Shown: positions 16,644-25,243, counted from the stretch's first letter. The stretch: 64,000 nucleotides of DNA from Methanocellaceae archaeon UBA148 (GCA_002495885.1 DAHG01000071.1:1-64000), one strand, 5' to 3'. Numbers and translations: made by a program. The notes: generated by a model from the sequence alone, not told the origin.

Positions 16644-17066
16644 CTAAAAACCCTCTCCAGGACTGGTGGTCGTCAGTTTAACATGCTTCACACCTTTCAA
16701 CGCCATCATCTTCTCCACGATATTCTTGACATCTTGCGATTCACCTCGCACTAGTATGACCTCCAGACAATTTATCTCATCCAAATGAACGTGAAGTGAA
16801 GACTCTATAAGCTTTGAATAATCATGCTCTATGTCAGTAAGCTCGCCAACTAATCCTTTCTGGCTATGGTCAAAGATGAGTGTGATTGTTCCGACTCGAT
16901 CTCCTTTTTGCTGGCTCATCCACTCATAATCAACGATGTAGTTTCTTATCGCATCCCTGATACCCTCTGATCGGGAAGAGTATCCTCTTAGCGATATAAT
17001 CCCGTCGAATCTATTCAGCAAATTGGCTGGAAGTGATACCCCGATTCTCATTAGGTCCTTCTTCAT
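16644..17066 (-). CDS. nikR: Nickel-responsive regulator NikR
   Basis: Ribbon-helix-helix repressor with a C-terminal ACT-like nickel domain. The DNA-binding part is residues 1-50 (MRIGVSLPANLLNRF, SRSEGIRDAIR). The square-planar nickel ligands are all present as His81, His92, His94 and Cys100 in HDYSKLIESSLHVHLDEINC, equivalent to E. coli H76, H87, H89 and C95. It sits just beyond the CooC/importer operon and about 7.5 kb from the NikMNQO genes, which it probably regulates; no clear operator was identified. Confidence 0.92.
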   Translation of the reverse strand: MKKDLMRIGVSLPANLLNRFDGIISLRGYSSRSEGIRDAIRNYIVDYEWMSQQKGDRVGTITLIFDHSQKGLVGELTDIEHDYSKLIESSLHVHLDEINCLEVILVRGESQDVKNIVEKMMALKGVKHVKLTTTSPGEGF

Positions 17067-17312
17067 ATTTCTGTATCCTCTTTTTATCTTGTCTTAATCT
17101 ATAACTCGTAGCAATAAATAACACTTTCTGGGATCGGATAACGTCATTTTTTCTGTATAACTTCCTTTTCTTTCTTTTTTCTTGGTTCTGGCCCCTTCAT
17201 AAAATGAATGCTTTGAAACATGCGAGGTACATGTTTCTTTTCTAAAGAAGAGGATTATTTTTTTTCATTGCCTTCTCTTTTTTTATTTCAGCTCAAGAAA
17301 ACATAAATATGT

Positions 17313-17348
17313 TTGCTTGTAACCTTTGAATTGCTTGTAACCTTTGAA
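17313..17348. repeat. Tandem duplication of an 18-bp unit
   Basis: TTGCTTGTAACCTTTGAA occurs twice in a row, just downstream of the O-methyltransferase gene. The rest of the 17067-17365 gap is T-rich, including a small TTCTTT/AAAGAA hairpin followed by T8 near 17238-17264; no gene is supported. Confidence 0.6.
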
Positions 17349-17365
17349 TTAATTGTTTTATATTT

Positions 17366-18400
17366 TTAATCTCTCTTTCTCGCGATAATTGTTCTCATTG
17401 GCATAGTCAAAAATTCTGACATATCAATGACTCTTTCTCCAACAAGTCCTACTTTTTCGAAGATATTAAATAATTCTCTGTTGGTTTGAATATGCATATG
17501 ACTGTGTCCAATCATTTGCTCCTTGAGGTCCCAGATTAGGGATGAAAGAGGGGCCGTTCTATCATCGTTAATGGTAAACCTCTGGGTGATAAAAAGCCCA
17601 TCATCATTCAAGACATTACAGACTCTTTGATAAAATAATTTTGACTCATCTGTATTACCACCAAACGAGCACGCTTCGAATGCAATATCATAATTAGAGC
17701 CCATGCCATCTTTCATATAGTCCCCTGTCATGGTTTTAACACGATCTTGCATTCCATATTCGTTGATGTATTCTTGCGTAATATCGGTTACACCTGGCCG
17801 ATCAAATACAACCACTTCAAGCTGAGGATTTTCCTGGGCAAAACCAATGCCGAAAAGCCCGTGACATCCTCCGAGGTCGATAAGCCTTTTAGCATTCATG
17901 AATTCTGGGAGTTCAGATATAATCTTTAGAGTTGCCTGTAACCTACCCAGCATCGCACCTCTCGCAATCCAATCGATGAATTCGTGATCATATATGTGTT
18001 CGTGTTTATGTGCTATTTTATTCAAAGGACCTTCCTTTAAGACCTGTTTCAACCTTATCCAGTCCTCACGTGCTTCAGTAGAAAATTTCAAATAGCGTGC
18101 TAAATAGGGTTCGTCTTCTATAAGAAATGGCGCAACATCGGTTGCAGTTGAGTATAAATCTTCACGCTTTGAAAGAAGTTTCAGAGCAACAAGCACATCT
18201 AAGAACCTACGAGTTATCCCAAGGTTCGTCCCCACTTCCTTCGACAAAGTTTCTGCTGTCTTGGTATCTTTGAGTTTTGTGAAGATATCCAATTCTATAG
18301 CCGTAAGGAATATTTGCCCCTTTTCAAATCCCATTGCTATTTCACGCAGGAATTTTCCCTTATCTTCCACAGGGGTTTCCATATCGGTTAATCTTTCCAT
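17366..18400 (-). CDS. SAM-dependent methyltransferase, O-methyltransferase-2-like
   Basis: 344 aa. Residues about 20-110 form the winged-helix dimerisation domain common to plant-type and acetylserotonin O-methyltransferases (TAIELDIFTKL, then LGITRRFLDVLVALKLL). The Rossmann domain starts at LIDLGGCHGLFGIGF with acidic motif II in EVVVFDRPGV. The substrate is not deducible. It is the last gene of the minus-strand metal operon, 130 bp behind the CooC-like gene. Because it lies in a transport/metallochaperone unit it may methylate a chelator or a tetrapyrrole-type cofactor; that is inference. Confidence 0.78.
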   Translation of the reverse strand: MERLTDMETPVEDKGKFLREIAMGFEKGQIFLTAIELDIFTKLKDTKTAETLSKEVGTNLGITRRFLDVLVALKLLSKREDLYSTATDVAPFLIEDEPYLARYLKFSTEAREDWIRLKQVLKEGPLNKIAHKHEHIYDHEFIDWIARGAMLGRLQATLKIISELPEFMNAKRLIDLGGCHGLFGIGFAQENPQLEVVVFDRPGVTDITQEYINEYGMQDRVKTMTGDYMKDGMGSNYDIAFEACSFGGNTDESKLFYQRVCNVLNDDGLFITQRFTINDDRTAPLSSLIWDLKEQMIGHSHMHIQTNRELFNIFEKVGLVGERVIDMSEFLTMPMRTIIARKRD

Positions 18401-18529
18401 TTTTGCTCCTTATTTCTGCTCATTTATCTCTTCATCCTCCTATTTTCTTTAGACACAGCCGAAGATAACAAGCCCAGCGAGCGTTCACGCCAAAATAGAT
18501 ATTTTTAACGCCATTTCAAACGTTCACTT

Positions 18530-19288
18530 CTATTCTAAAATCTTATTGGTAAGCTCTTCAATTTCTCTTAGGTCTACATCAAGTTCTTCACCAGCCAAAC
18601 AAGCCTTAAATACATCCTTGTTCGCTGGAATCGCCCCTGCAACGTTGACTTTGCTCCTGTTCAGTGATTTGAGCATCATATCCCTGTTATAGTCATCAAC
18701 CTTGTTGAGAACAACATAGACTATCTTTCCTATGCCCTTTGCCATCTCTTCAATCTTTTTAGCGAGTTTCAGCGATTCATAAGATGGTTCAACGATTACG
18801 AGGATAACATCACATCCCTGTTCGACGCCTCTGCCGAAATGCTCGATTCCAGCATCGGTATCAACGATTACTACCTCTTTATTTGTTACGTCTAAATTGT
18901 CGAGCAGAGTTTTTGCAAGAGCACCCATTGGACAGGCACAGCCCTCTCTAAACTCGTGGATTTTTCCAATGGCAAGAAGTTTTATTCCATTCTTTTCAGC
19001 GATGTATTCCCGTGGTAGATCATCTATTCCCCACCTTTTATCAAAGATATTAACCGATTCTCCTTTATTAAAGAGTTCCCTCATCTTCCTGCCTATCTCC
19101 TTCTTTCCGCCAAAGAAATTCATAAAGTCATCTGGCAGTTCCATACCTAATTGGCGATGCAATCCATAGTTTGATTCGTCGCTGTCAATTACAAGTATAT
19201 TATAGCCCTTTGCTACCATTGATTTCGCAAGCAGCGAACATATTGTGCTCTTTCCACTACCACCTTTACCGCATACCAGTATCCTCAT
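18530..19288 (-). CDS. CooC-like nickel-insertion ATPase (MinD/SIMIBI family)
   Basis: P-loop ATPase of the CooC group that helps load nickel into carbon monoxide dehydrogenase. It has the deviant Walker A GKGGSGKST (residues 7-15), VIDSDESNYGLHRQLG after it, the metal-binding CxC motif Cys117-Ala-Cys119 within EGCACPMGA, and VDTDAGIEHFGRG as the switch region. 252 aa is normal. It lies between the transporter ATPase-methyltransferase fusion and the O-methyltransferase on the same strand, so it appears to act in the same metal-handling pathway; no CODH gene is in the window. Confidence 0.85.
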   Translation of the reverse strand: MRILVCGKGGSGKSTICSLLAKSMVAKGYNILVIDSDESNYGLHRQLGMELPDDFMNFFGGKKEIGRKMRELFNKGESVNIFDKRWGIDDLPREYIAEKNGIKLLAIGKIHEFREGCACPMGALAKTLLDNLDVTNKEVVIVDTDAGIEHFGRGVEQGCDVILVIVEPSYESLKLAKKIEEMAKGIGKIVYVVLNKVDDYNRDMMLKSLNRSKVNVAGAIPANKDVFKACLAGEELDVDLREIEELTNKILE

Positions 19289-19341
19289 TTTTTCCTTTCC
19301 CTCCTCTTTTAGATTTTAGCTTATAATTTTTAGCAACGGCA

Positions 19342-20988
19342 TCATTTCTCTCCCTTCTGCCACCATACCATAGCCCTCTTCATTTCACGCTTTGACCATA
19401 ATTCCCCATCTTCTTCAATTAGATTTTCCGCTAAATACGACCTAATAATTTCTTCAGCTTCAGGGGAAGAAACAGCGAGATTCTCCTTCCATTGCTCTAC
19501 TGCTTCATCCAAACTTGAAAAGTGTTGTTTATATTCCGAATTAGTGATTTCAACATTGGCGTATACGCCCATCTCATATAGGACATTATAAAGACAAATA
19601 TAATCGGGTCCTGGTTGATATTTTTCACCACCATACAGTTTAGGCCAGAGCGTGTTGTAAGCCCCTATTTGTGCGCCTGCGAAGGTGAAAATGTAAACAC
19701 ATTGCCTCGCAACGTCATTCATCTTCGATACCGCTTCCTTTATATCAGGCATGGTGAGTGAGTGCGATGCGAGTACGATATCGTACTCGGTTATATCTGT
19801 CCCTATCTCCACATCTTCCCACTTCTTGTTTATGCAAGTGATGTTTCTCAATCCTTCACTTACAGCATTTTCCTTTAAACAGGCGAGCATGCTACTGGAG
19901 GGGTCTACTGCTGTGACGTGCTTTGTCCTTTTTGCAAGCGGAATTGATAACGTGCCAGGTCCAGAGCCGATATCCAATACTGTGCATTCGTGGTCGATAT
20001 CGAGTTTTGTAATTATTCGATCTGCATGGTTATTGTGCTTTATCGATTCACTATATTTCCTAGCTCTCTTATCCCAAAATTTGACCATATCGCCAAACCT
20101 AGTTCTTCTATTCCATGAAGCGTTTTGCAACAACTCTTTCCACATTCCGTTCCAATCAAAATCTTCCATTTTATTAACCATACAATATTTTTCTTTCACC
20201 ACCGTGTTTGTTGAAGCACCGTAATCATCTCTTTTCGGTATAACTATCTGCAAACCATCAAAAATTCTTACGCTACATACGCCCCCATAGACTTTATTCA
20301 ATTTTTCCTCTGTTAGAGCCTTTGCTGGACTTCCATTTGCAATAATGCCATTGCTTCCCAAAACAATCACCTTATCACAGAACCAGGAAACGTGATTTGG
20401 ATCATGCGTGCACGTAAGTGCAGTAATGCCATTTTTGGTAAGTTTTTTTATGATGCGCCATATTTTTATTTGATTTTGAAAATCGAGATTTGATGTTGGC
20501 TCGTCTAGGAGCAAAATTTTCGTCTCCTGCGCGAACGCTCTTGCCAACAAAACGAGCTGCCTCTGTCCCCCACTTAAAGCTGTATAAGGTCTGTCGGCAA
20601 TATTGGCAATACCAATCATTTCTATTGCTTCTATAGCAGCTTTAATATCCTTCTTTGACGGGCCAAATGTCCCACCCATATGGGGTGTTCTGCCCATCAA
20701 AACAACCTCTTTAACCAAATATGGAAACGGGGGTCTATGCTCTTGGGGGACATAAGCGATTAATTTTGCAATCCTCGACTCCTTCATCTTATTAATATTT
20801 TCATAATTCACGATCACATCGCCGTTTTCATAGTTGAGTAATCGTGCGATACACTTCAACAAAGTCGTTTTTCCTGTGCCGTTTGGTCCAAATAAGGCAC
20901 AAAGCTGTCCTTTTTCTACCTCAAATGATATATTTTGCAGTACTTTAAGCCCCCCATATCCAAAATGCAGATTTTCTACTTTTAGCAT
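19342..20988 (-). CDS. ABC importer ATPase fused to a class I SAM methyltransferase
   Basis: 548 aa, about twice the size of a normal FecE/BtuD ATPase. Residues 1-250 are a complete ABC ATPase of the siderophore/cobalamin type: Walker A GPNGTGKT (34-41), LSGGQ (138-142), Walker B ILLLDEPTSNLD (158-169), H-loop TCTHD. A short linker leads into a methyltransferase (about 274-548): EDFDWNGMWKELL, then motif I VLDIGSGPGTLSIPLAK (337-353) and motif II VTAVDPSSSML. The frame is continuous. Internal methionines at 270 and 274 could allow separate expression, but no ribosome-binding site precedes them. It follows the permease by six bases. The fused enzyme may modify what is imported; substrate unknown. 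Confidence 0.88.
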   Translation of the reverse strand: MLKVENLHFGYGGLKVLQNISFEVEKGQLCALFGPNGTGKTTLLKCIARLLNYENGDVIVNYENINKMKESRIAKLIAYVPQEHRPPFPYLVKEVVLMGRTPHMGGTFGPSKKDIKAAIEAIEMIGIANIADRPYTALSGGQRQLVLLARAFAQETKILLLDEPTSNLDFQNQIKIWRIIKKLTKNGITALTCTHDPNHVSWFCDKVIVLGSNGIIANGSPAKALTEEKLNKVYGGVCSVRIFDGLQIVIPKRDDYGASTNTVVKEKYCMVNKMEDFDWNGMWKELLQNASWNRRTRFGDMVKFWDKRARKYSESIKHNNHADRIITKLDIDHECTVLDIGSGPGTLSIPLAKRTKHVTAVDPSSSMLACLKENAVSEGLRNITCINKKWEDVEIGTDITEYDIVLASHSLTMPDIKEAVSKMNDVARQCVYIFTFAGAQIGAYNTLWPKLYGGEKYQPGPDYICLYNVLYEMGVYANVEITNSEYKQHFSSLDEAVEQWKENLAVSSPEAEEIIRSYLAENLIEEDGELWSKREMKRAMVWWQKGEK

Positions 20989-20994
20989 TTTACG

Positions 20995-22080
20995 TCACCC
21001 GAAAAAAATGTTTTTCTTCGTTCTTAGCAAGTATATCAAATAAGGAGCTCCGAGTATAGAGGTTATAATTCCGACTGGAATCTCTGTTGTTGTTAAAGTT
21101 CGGGCGATGGTATCGCAAATGGTCAGAAATATGGCGCCCATAATCGCAGCCGAGGGTATAAGAAATCTGTGGTCTGGACCCATTACCAATCGGGCGGCAT
21201 GTGGCATCATCAAACCAACCCAGGCAATAATACCCACAACAGAAACCGATAGAGCAGTTACAAATGTTGCAAGTGTGATAAGAATGATTTTTGTCCTCTC
21301 TGTATTTATACCGAGAGTTTTTGCTTCTTCTTCGCCCATAGAAAGCACGTTAAGTTTCCAACCCAACATGCACAGTATAATTATACAAATAGTAACCGCA
21401 GGAACTATTTGATATACATCACTCCAACATGCATAATAGAATCCGCCCATCAGCCAAAAAACGATCTGTCTTAATCCTGCGTCTGTTGATGTATATTTTA
21501 ATATGGATACCAACGAACTAAATAACGAGCCTATGATAACGCCTGCTAAAATTAAGGTCACTAGTGGGGTTTGCCCCCTAATCCTTGCCAGTGAATATGC
21601 ACCAAAAACGGCAATCATTCCAAAGATAAATGCTGAAATTTGAAGAGAGAAAAGAAATGTTGGAAATACAATTGCAAGCGCAGCACCAAACGCCGCGCCA
21701 GCCGAAATTCCTAAAATGAACGGCTCGACCAATGGATTTTTAAACGTGCCTTGATACACAGCGCCAGCGGATGCAAGGGCCATTCCCACTGCTATCGCAA
21801 GCAATATGCGCGGTGCCCTTATATTCCACACAATTGTGTTCAAGATACTATTGGTTTGACTTGCACTTACAATGTTTAACTTTTCGATTATCAGTTGGTA
21901 CACTACTATTATGGGTATGTTATACGCACCCCTAGTTATTGCTATTGATGCCGTAATTATTAAAGATGCGAAAAGAGCCATTATAAATGCTATCTTAGTT
22001 TTGTTGGAAAATACTATGCCTTCGCTTTTATATTCAAATATGATACTATCTTCCTCTTCTATTTCAGCATTTTTATTCAT
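20995..22080 (-). CDS. FecCD-type ABC transporter permease
   Basis: 361-residue membrane permease of the iron-siderophore/cobalamin/haem family (BtuC/FecCD), about ten helices. Typical motifs are visible: RAPRILLAIAVGMALASAGA, GTFKNPLVEPFILGISAGAA, and the cytoplasmic coupling region with GIIAWVGLMMPHAARLVMGPDHR. It lies between the substrate-binding protein and the ATPase-methyltransferase gene, with short gaps, in one operon. Substrates of this family are metal chelates or corrinoids. Confidence 0.92.
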   Translation of the reverse strand: MNKNAEIEEEDSIIFEYKSEGIVFSNKTKIAFIMALFASLIITASIAITRGAYNIPIIVVYQLIIEKLNIVSASQTNSILNTIVWNIRAPRILLAIAVGMALASAGAVYQGTFKNPLVEPFILGISAGAAFGAALAIVFPTFLFSLQISAFIFGMIAVFGAYSLARIRGQTPLVTLILAGVIIGSLFSSLVSILKYTSTDAGLRQIVFWLMGGFYYACWSDVYQIVPAVTICIIILCMLGWKLNVLSMGEEEAKTLGINTERTKIILITLATFVTALSVSVVGIIAWVGLMMPHAARLVMGPDHRFLIPSAAIMGAIFLTICDTIARTLTTTEIPVGIITSILGAPYLIYLLRTKKNIFFG

Positions 22081-22137
22081 AGCTGTACAATCCCCTCCCC
22101 CTAAAAATCGTCAATCTATCTTATCAAGGTCAAGTTA

Positions 22138-23466
22138 TTACTTCTCGGTAGTTATCTCTAGGTAGTACAACATCTGTGTTTTCTTGAGTTCTTCTACTGT
22201 TTTATCATCTATATGATATAAACCTTGGAAATAGTTATCAATCCATTCATCAAGATCGATATCCTCAAACCTCTCAGGATAAACAGCTTTTGCCTCAATC
22301 ATTAGATTTATTGGAAACTCAAGTCTTTCACTTTTGCACGGCATAGTAGCAAGAGAATGAATTCTTCTCTCCTTTAGTGCCCTTAATTCCTGAATGTTTG
22401 CGAATCTTCCTTCTTCATACATCTCTCTTGGCGGATGGTATCCTGAATATGTTGGAAGTATTATTATGTCAGGGTCTAGGGCTAACAATTGCTCTGAGGA
22501 TATTATAGGCGTACCTGTACCCGCATAAGCATTTTTGGCATTGATAACCTTCTCCAAGAGAACGGATTCTATCTGGTCTACACCAAATACCACACCAGTG
22601 CCACCCTCCTCTCCTGCCCATGAGGGAATACCGAAATATAGCACCCTAGGCTTGTCTTCTTCTTTTATCTCCTTGGTCCGCTCTGTGATAAACTGCACCT
22701 GATAATCCAGATATTCATTTATTTCTGCTGCCTTTTCTTGGTTGTCAAATATTTTTCCAAGAAGTTCTATTTCATCGTAAATAGTGCTGACCTCTGGTTC
22801 ATCATAACAATTCAGATATTTTAGAATAACAACAGATATGCCCAGCCCCCTTATTATCGAAATGGGTCTGTTAAAGTCTTCTTCATCGCAATTACAAAAG
22901 TCTCTTACTATCAAAAGGTCTGGATTGAGTGATGCTATTTTTTCGGTACTTACTATGCCATATGGTCCACTACCAAAACCACCGACATTTGGGAGTTTTT
23001 TAATTTTTGGGACAAGCACAAGTTGCACTTGTGTATTGACGGTATAATCAACGCCGTTATATATGTATTTGGTTTTCGAAGTCTCTGCGAAATAACTGCC
23101 ACCAACTAATAACTCTTCTACACCAAAAATATACATTGTAGTGTCAATGAGTGAACGACTTATTGCAATAACTCGCTCTGGTGGCTTATAAAATGTTATT
23201 TCGTAACCAGCCATATCTATAATCGTCTTAGGCTCTCCATCCCAGTGTGCGTAGACATACGCAGCATCTCCAATTTCATCTAATGAGTATTTTCCTTCAT
23301 CAAGCATATATGGGAGGATTGCTTTCACAAGCTCATCTTTTGTTAATTTATTATCCCCGTTATCACATGGTATTTTCGTTTCGTATGCAGCCGCAGGCGT
23401 GACTATTCGTGGCATCGCGGATGAAAGAAGCAATACTACCAACACAATGGATAATATCTTTCTCAT
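22138..23466 (-). CDS. ABC importer substrate-binding protein with EF-hand-like N-terminus
   Basis: 442 aa. A signal peptide covers residues 1-27 (VLVVLLLSS core, ending PAAA). Residues 33-50 contain an acidic loop CDNGDNKLTKDELVKA that resembles a dockerin/EF-hand calcium loop, followed by a short helical domain. From residue 85 it is a class III (FecB/BtuF) binding protein with IDMAGYEITFYKPPERVIAI and the two lobes joined by a long helix. Extra cysteines in RDFCNCDEEDF and LNCYDEPE are unusual and could touch a metal. The start overlaps the preceding small gene by four bases. Confidence 0.88.
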   Translation of the reverse strand: MRKILSIVLVVLLLSSAMPRIVTPAAAYETKIPCDNGDNKLTKDELVKAILPYMLDEGKYSLDEIGDAAYVYAHWDGEPKTIIDMAGYEITFYKPPERVIAISRSLIDTTMYIFGVEELLVGGSYFAETSKTKYIYNGVDYTVNTQVQLVLVPKIKKLPNVGGFGSGPYGIVSTEKIASLNPDLLIVRDFCNCDEEDFNRPISIIRGLGISVVILKYLNCYDEPEVSTIYDEIELLGKIFDNQEKAAEINEYLDYQVQFITERTKEIKEEDKPRVLYFGIPSWAGEEGGTGVVFGVDQIESVLLEKVINAKNAYAGTGTPIISSEQLLALDPDIIILPTYSGYHPPREMYEEGRFANIQELRALKERRIHSLATMPCKSERLEFPINLMIEAKAVYPERFEDIDLDEWIDNYFQGLYHIDDKTVEELKKTQMLYYLEITTEK

Positions 23467-23603
23467 TTTGCGTCACCTCTTATTTCCAATCCGCAGGGGT
23501 GATCTTCAGCTTTAATATCGCCGTAACACCTTTTTATCTGCTCTGGCGTGCACTCCTTTGGGGCGTGTTCGTAATCCTTCAAGCAGTCCTCGTGTTTACA
23601 CAT
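23463..23603 (-). CDS. 46-aa cysteine-rich small protein in the metal operon
   Basis: A complete small frame begins with ATG at 23603, inside the last codons of the PGF-CTERM gene, and ends in ATGA shared with the start of the binding-protein gene. It therefore bridges two real genes with coupling on both sides. The product starts MCKHEDCLKDYEHAPKEC and has five cysteines plus several His, Asp and Glu residues (CKHEDC, KECTPEQIKRC, DHPCG), a composition suited to metal binding. There is no signal peptide. I do not recognise a named family. A metallochaperone or metal buffer is plausible but unproven. Confidence 0.7.
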   Translation of the reverse strand: MCKHEDCLKDYEHAPKECTPEQIKRCYGDIKAEDHPCGLEIRGDAK

Positions 23604-24285
23604 CTTTCGTGTTTCCTCCTTTTCCCTTCTTTCTAAAAACAACCAAACACGCTATTACCAATGCTATCGCTACGAAAATCGCATCGAAGCCCGGCACATC
23701 AGATGTGGGTATTGGCGTTGGACTTGGTACTGGCGGAGTTGTAGGTGTAGTAGTTGCTACTGGCTTTGGAGTTGCAAGTGTAAGTGTCGTCGGCGTTGGC
23801 GTTGCAACTGTAGGCGTAGGCGTTGCCACCGCCTCCACTACCACTATGGCATCTGCTATCGTTTCCCATCTTTCCTTACCTTCTTCTAATTCTGGGCTTA
23901 GCACTAGCAGGTCTACCCACTTACCGGTGAAAGTGCCTTCGCCTGAAGAAGGCGCCTTCACCTTGTAGGTTATCTCCGTCTCATTTATTACCGCAAATGC
24001 AATCTTCTGCCCTGAAATGCTGACCTGATCTGAGGGGTGCGTCGTGCTGACATAGGAGAATCCTTCTGGAAGAGTTTCCACGATGCCACCGATATTAAGA
24101 TCAGATATAGCCAGCATAACATCGAACTCTGAATTTGGAGACGGAGATGTCGTTGAAAAACTTCTTGTAACGCTTAGTTCTTTTGCCATTACTGGTGTTA
24201 ACCATGCCCCCACAAAAAGACACGTAACCACTAGCAAGAGTGCTGCCACCTTCATTTTCACCTTCTTGCTTCTTCCATCTGACAT
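23596..24285 (-). CDS. PGF-CTERM surface protein (archaeosortase substrate)
   Basis: 229 aa. N-terminal membrane/signal segment at about residues 12-34 (VAALLLVVTCLFVGAWLTP), then a beta-rich extracellular domain similar to cohesin or DUF11-like folds, then a Thr/Pro-rich stalk (TPTP repeats, probably O-glycosylated). The C-terminus is a classic PGF-CTERM tripartite signal: VPGFDAIFVAIALVIACLVV followed by RKKGKGG. Such tails are cut by ArtA (13147) with lipid attachment. It is the first gene of the importer operon, so it may act as a surface receptor or scaffold for the substrate; this role is inferred from position. Confidence 0.85.
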   Translation of the reverse strand: MSDGRSKKVKMKVAALLLVVTCLFVGAWLTPVMAKELSVTRSFSTTSPSPNSEFDVMLAISDLNIGGIVETLPEGFSYVSTTHPSDQVSISGQKIAFAVINETEITYKVKAPSSGEGTFTGKWVDLLVLSPELEEGKERWETIADAIVVVEAVATPTPTVATPTPTTLTLATPKPVATTTPTTPPVPSPTPIPTSDVPGFDAIFVAIALVIACLVVFRKKGKGGNTKDV

Positions 24286-24490
24286 TAATCTCCTTTTACC
24301 CTTTTACTACTGGGGGTATATTTCCTCATATAATAAATATGTTTTGGTTAGTAATATGATAAACATATAAAAAATATTTTTAGTAACAACAATTTCACTT
24401 TTCAAGTATTTTAGCATAAAAACGAATATTATTAAAATCCAGTGTTACCTTTAGGAAAAAATTTATTACCAATGGCGATAATTAACTCCT

Positions 24491-24541
24491 TGAGGGTTAA
24501 ATGATCATGAATTTGCCATCACTAGACTCGCTAACCCCTCA
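24491..24541 (+). promoter_or_regulatory. Leader stem-loop upstream of nikM/cbiM
   Basis: TGAGGGTTA (24491-24499) and TAACCCCTCA (24532-24541) can pair (one bulged base) around a 32-nt loop, 40 bases before the nikM start. It could be a 5'-leader control element. It does not match a cobalamin riboswitch that I can recognise. The 24286-24490 part is AT-rich and must contain both divergent promoters. Confidence 0.35.
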
Positions 24542-24580
24542 TGAACTGTAAAAAAGGGCAATATTAATAAGGTGATAAAA

Positions 24581-25216
24581 TTGCACATACCAGACGGATT
24601 TTTAAGCACGCCGATATGGATGTCTATGTGGGTCATAGCCATCTTAATCGTCGGCTATGCTGTCAGGAGAACGAATGAAAAGCTTGGCGAAAGGCACGTG
24701 CCCATGATGGGCGTTCTAGCCGCATTCATATTTGCAGCGCAGATGCTGAACATGCCAGTTGCAGGTGGAACATCAGGGCACATGCTCGGCGGCGTTCTAT
24801 CAGCCATCTTCCTTGGGCCTTTTGCTGCTACGATAGTCATGTCAACCGTTTTTGCCGTCCAAGCCATATTCTTCCAGGACGGGGGAATCACCGCCTTGGG
24901 AGCGAACATAATCAACATGGGATTGATAGGGACAATTTTGGGATATTACATATACCAAGGAATACAAAAGGCAGTTGGGGGTGAAAAAGGGATTTTGATC
25001 GGTGCAGGGGTGGCTGCATGGATTGCTTTGGTGCTTGGAGCAATATCTTGTGCGCTAATGCTTTGGACCTCTGGAGTTGTTCCTTTAGGAGTTGCATTGC
25101 CAGCGATGGCTGGTATACATATGTTTATTGGACTCATCGAGGCGAGCATCACGGTAGTAGTCGTGGGAATGGTGTTAAAGTCTAGGCCAGATTTACTGGA
25201 ACTGCAAAAAATATAG
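24581..25216 (+). CDS. ECF-type nickel/cobalt transporter substrate-binding component (NikM/CbiM)
   Basis: Membrane S-component that captures Ni2+ or Co2+. I choose TTG 24581, giving an MHIPDGFL N-terminus, because in this family the Met1 amino group and His2 are metal ligands and because GGTGAT lies four bases upstream; the longer GTG start (24572) would bury them. Further signatures are the HMLGG segment after AGGTSG, and QDGGITALGANIINMG. About seven helices, 212 aa. First gene of the plus-strand transporter operon. Confidence 0.9.
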   Translation: MHIPDGFLSTPIWMSMWVIAILIVGYAVRRTNEKLGERHVPMMGVLAAFIFAAQMLNMPVAGGTSGHMLGGVLSAIFLGPFAATIVMSTVFAVQAIFFQDGGITALGANIINMGLIGTILGYYIYQGIQKAVGGEKGILIGAGVAAWIALVLGAISCALMLWTSGVVPLGVALPAMAGIHMFIGLIEASITVVVVGMVLKSRPDLLELQKI

Positions 25217-25243
25217 GTGATATAAAATATAGAGGTGATATAA

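Noticed and set aside
24286..24570. NikR operator between the two divergent metal operons
   Set aside because: GTGTTAC and GTAACA half-sites exist (about 24442 and 24391), but spacing and orientation do not fit the expected inverted repeat.
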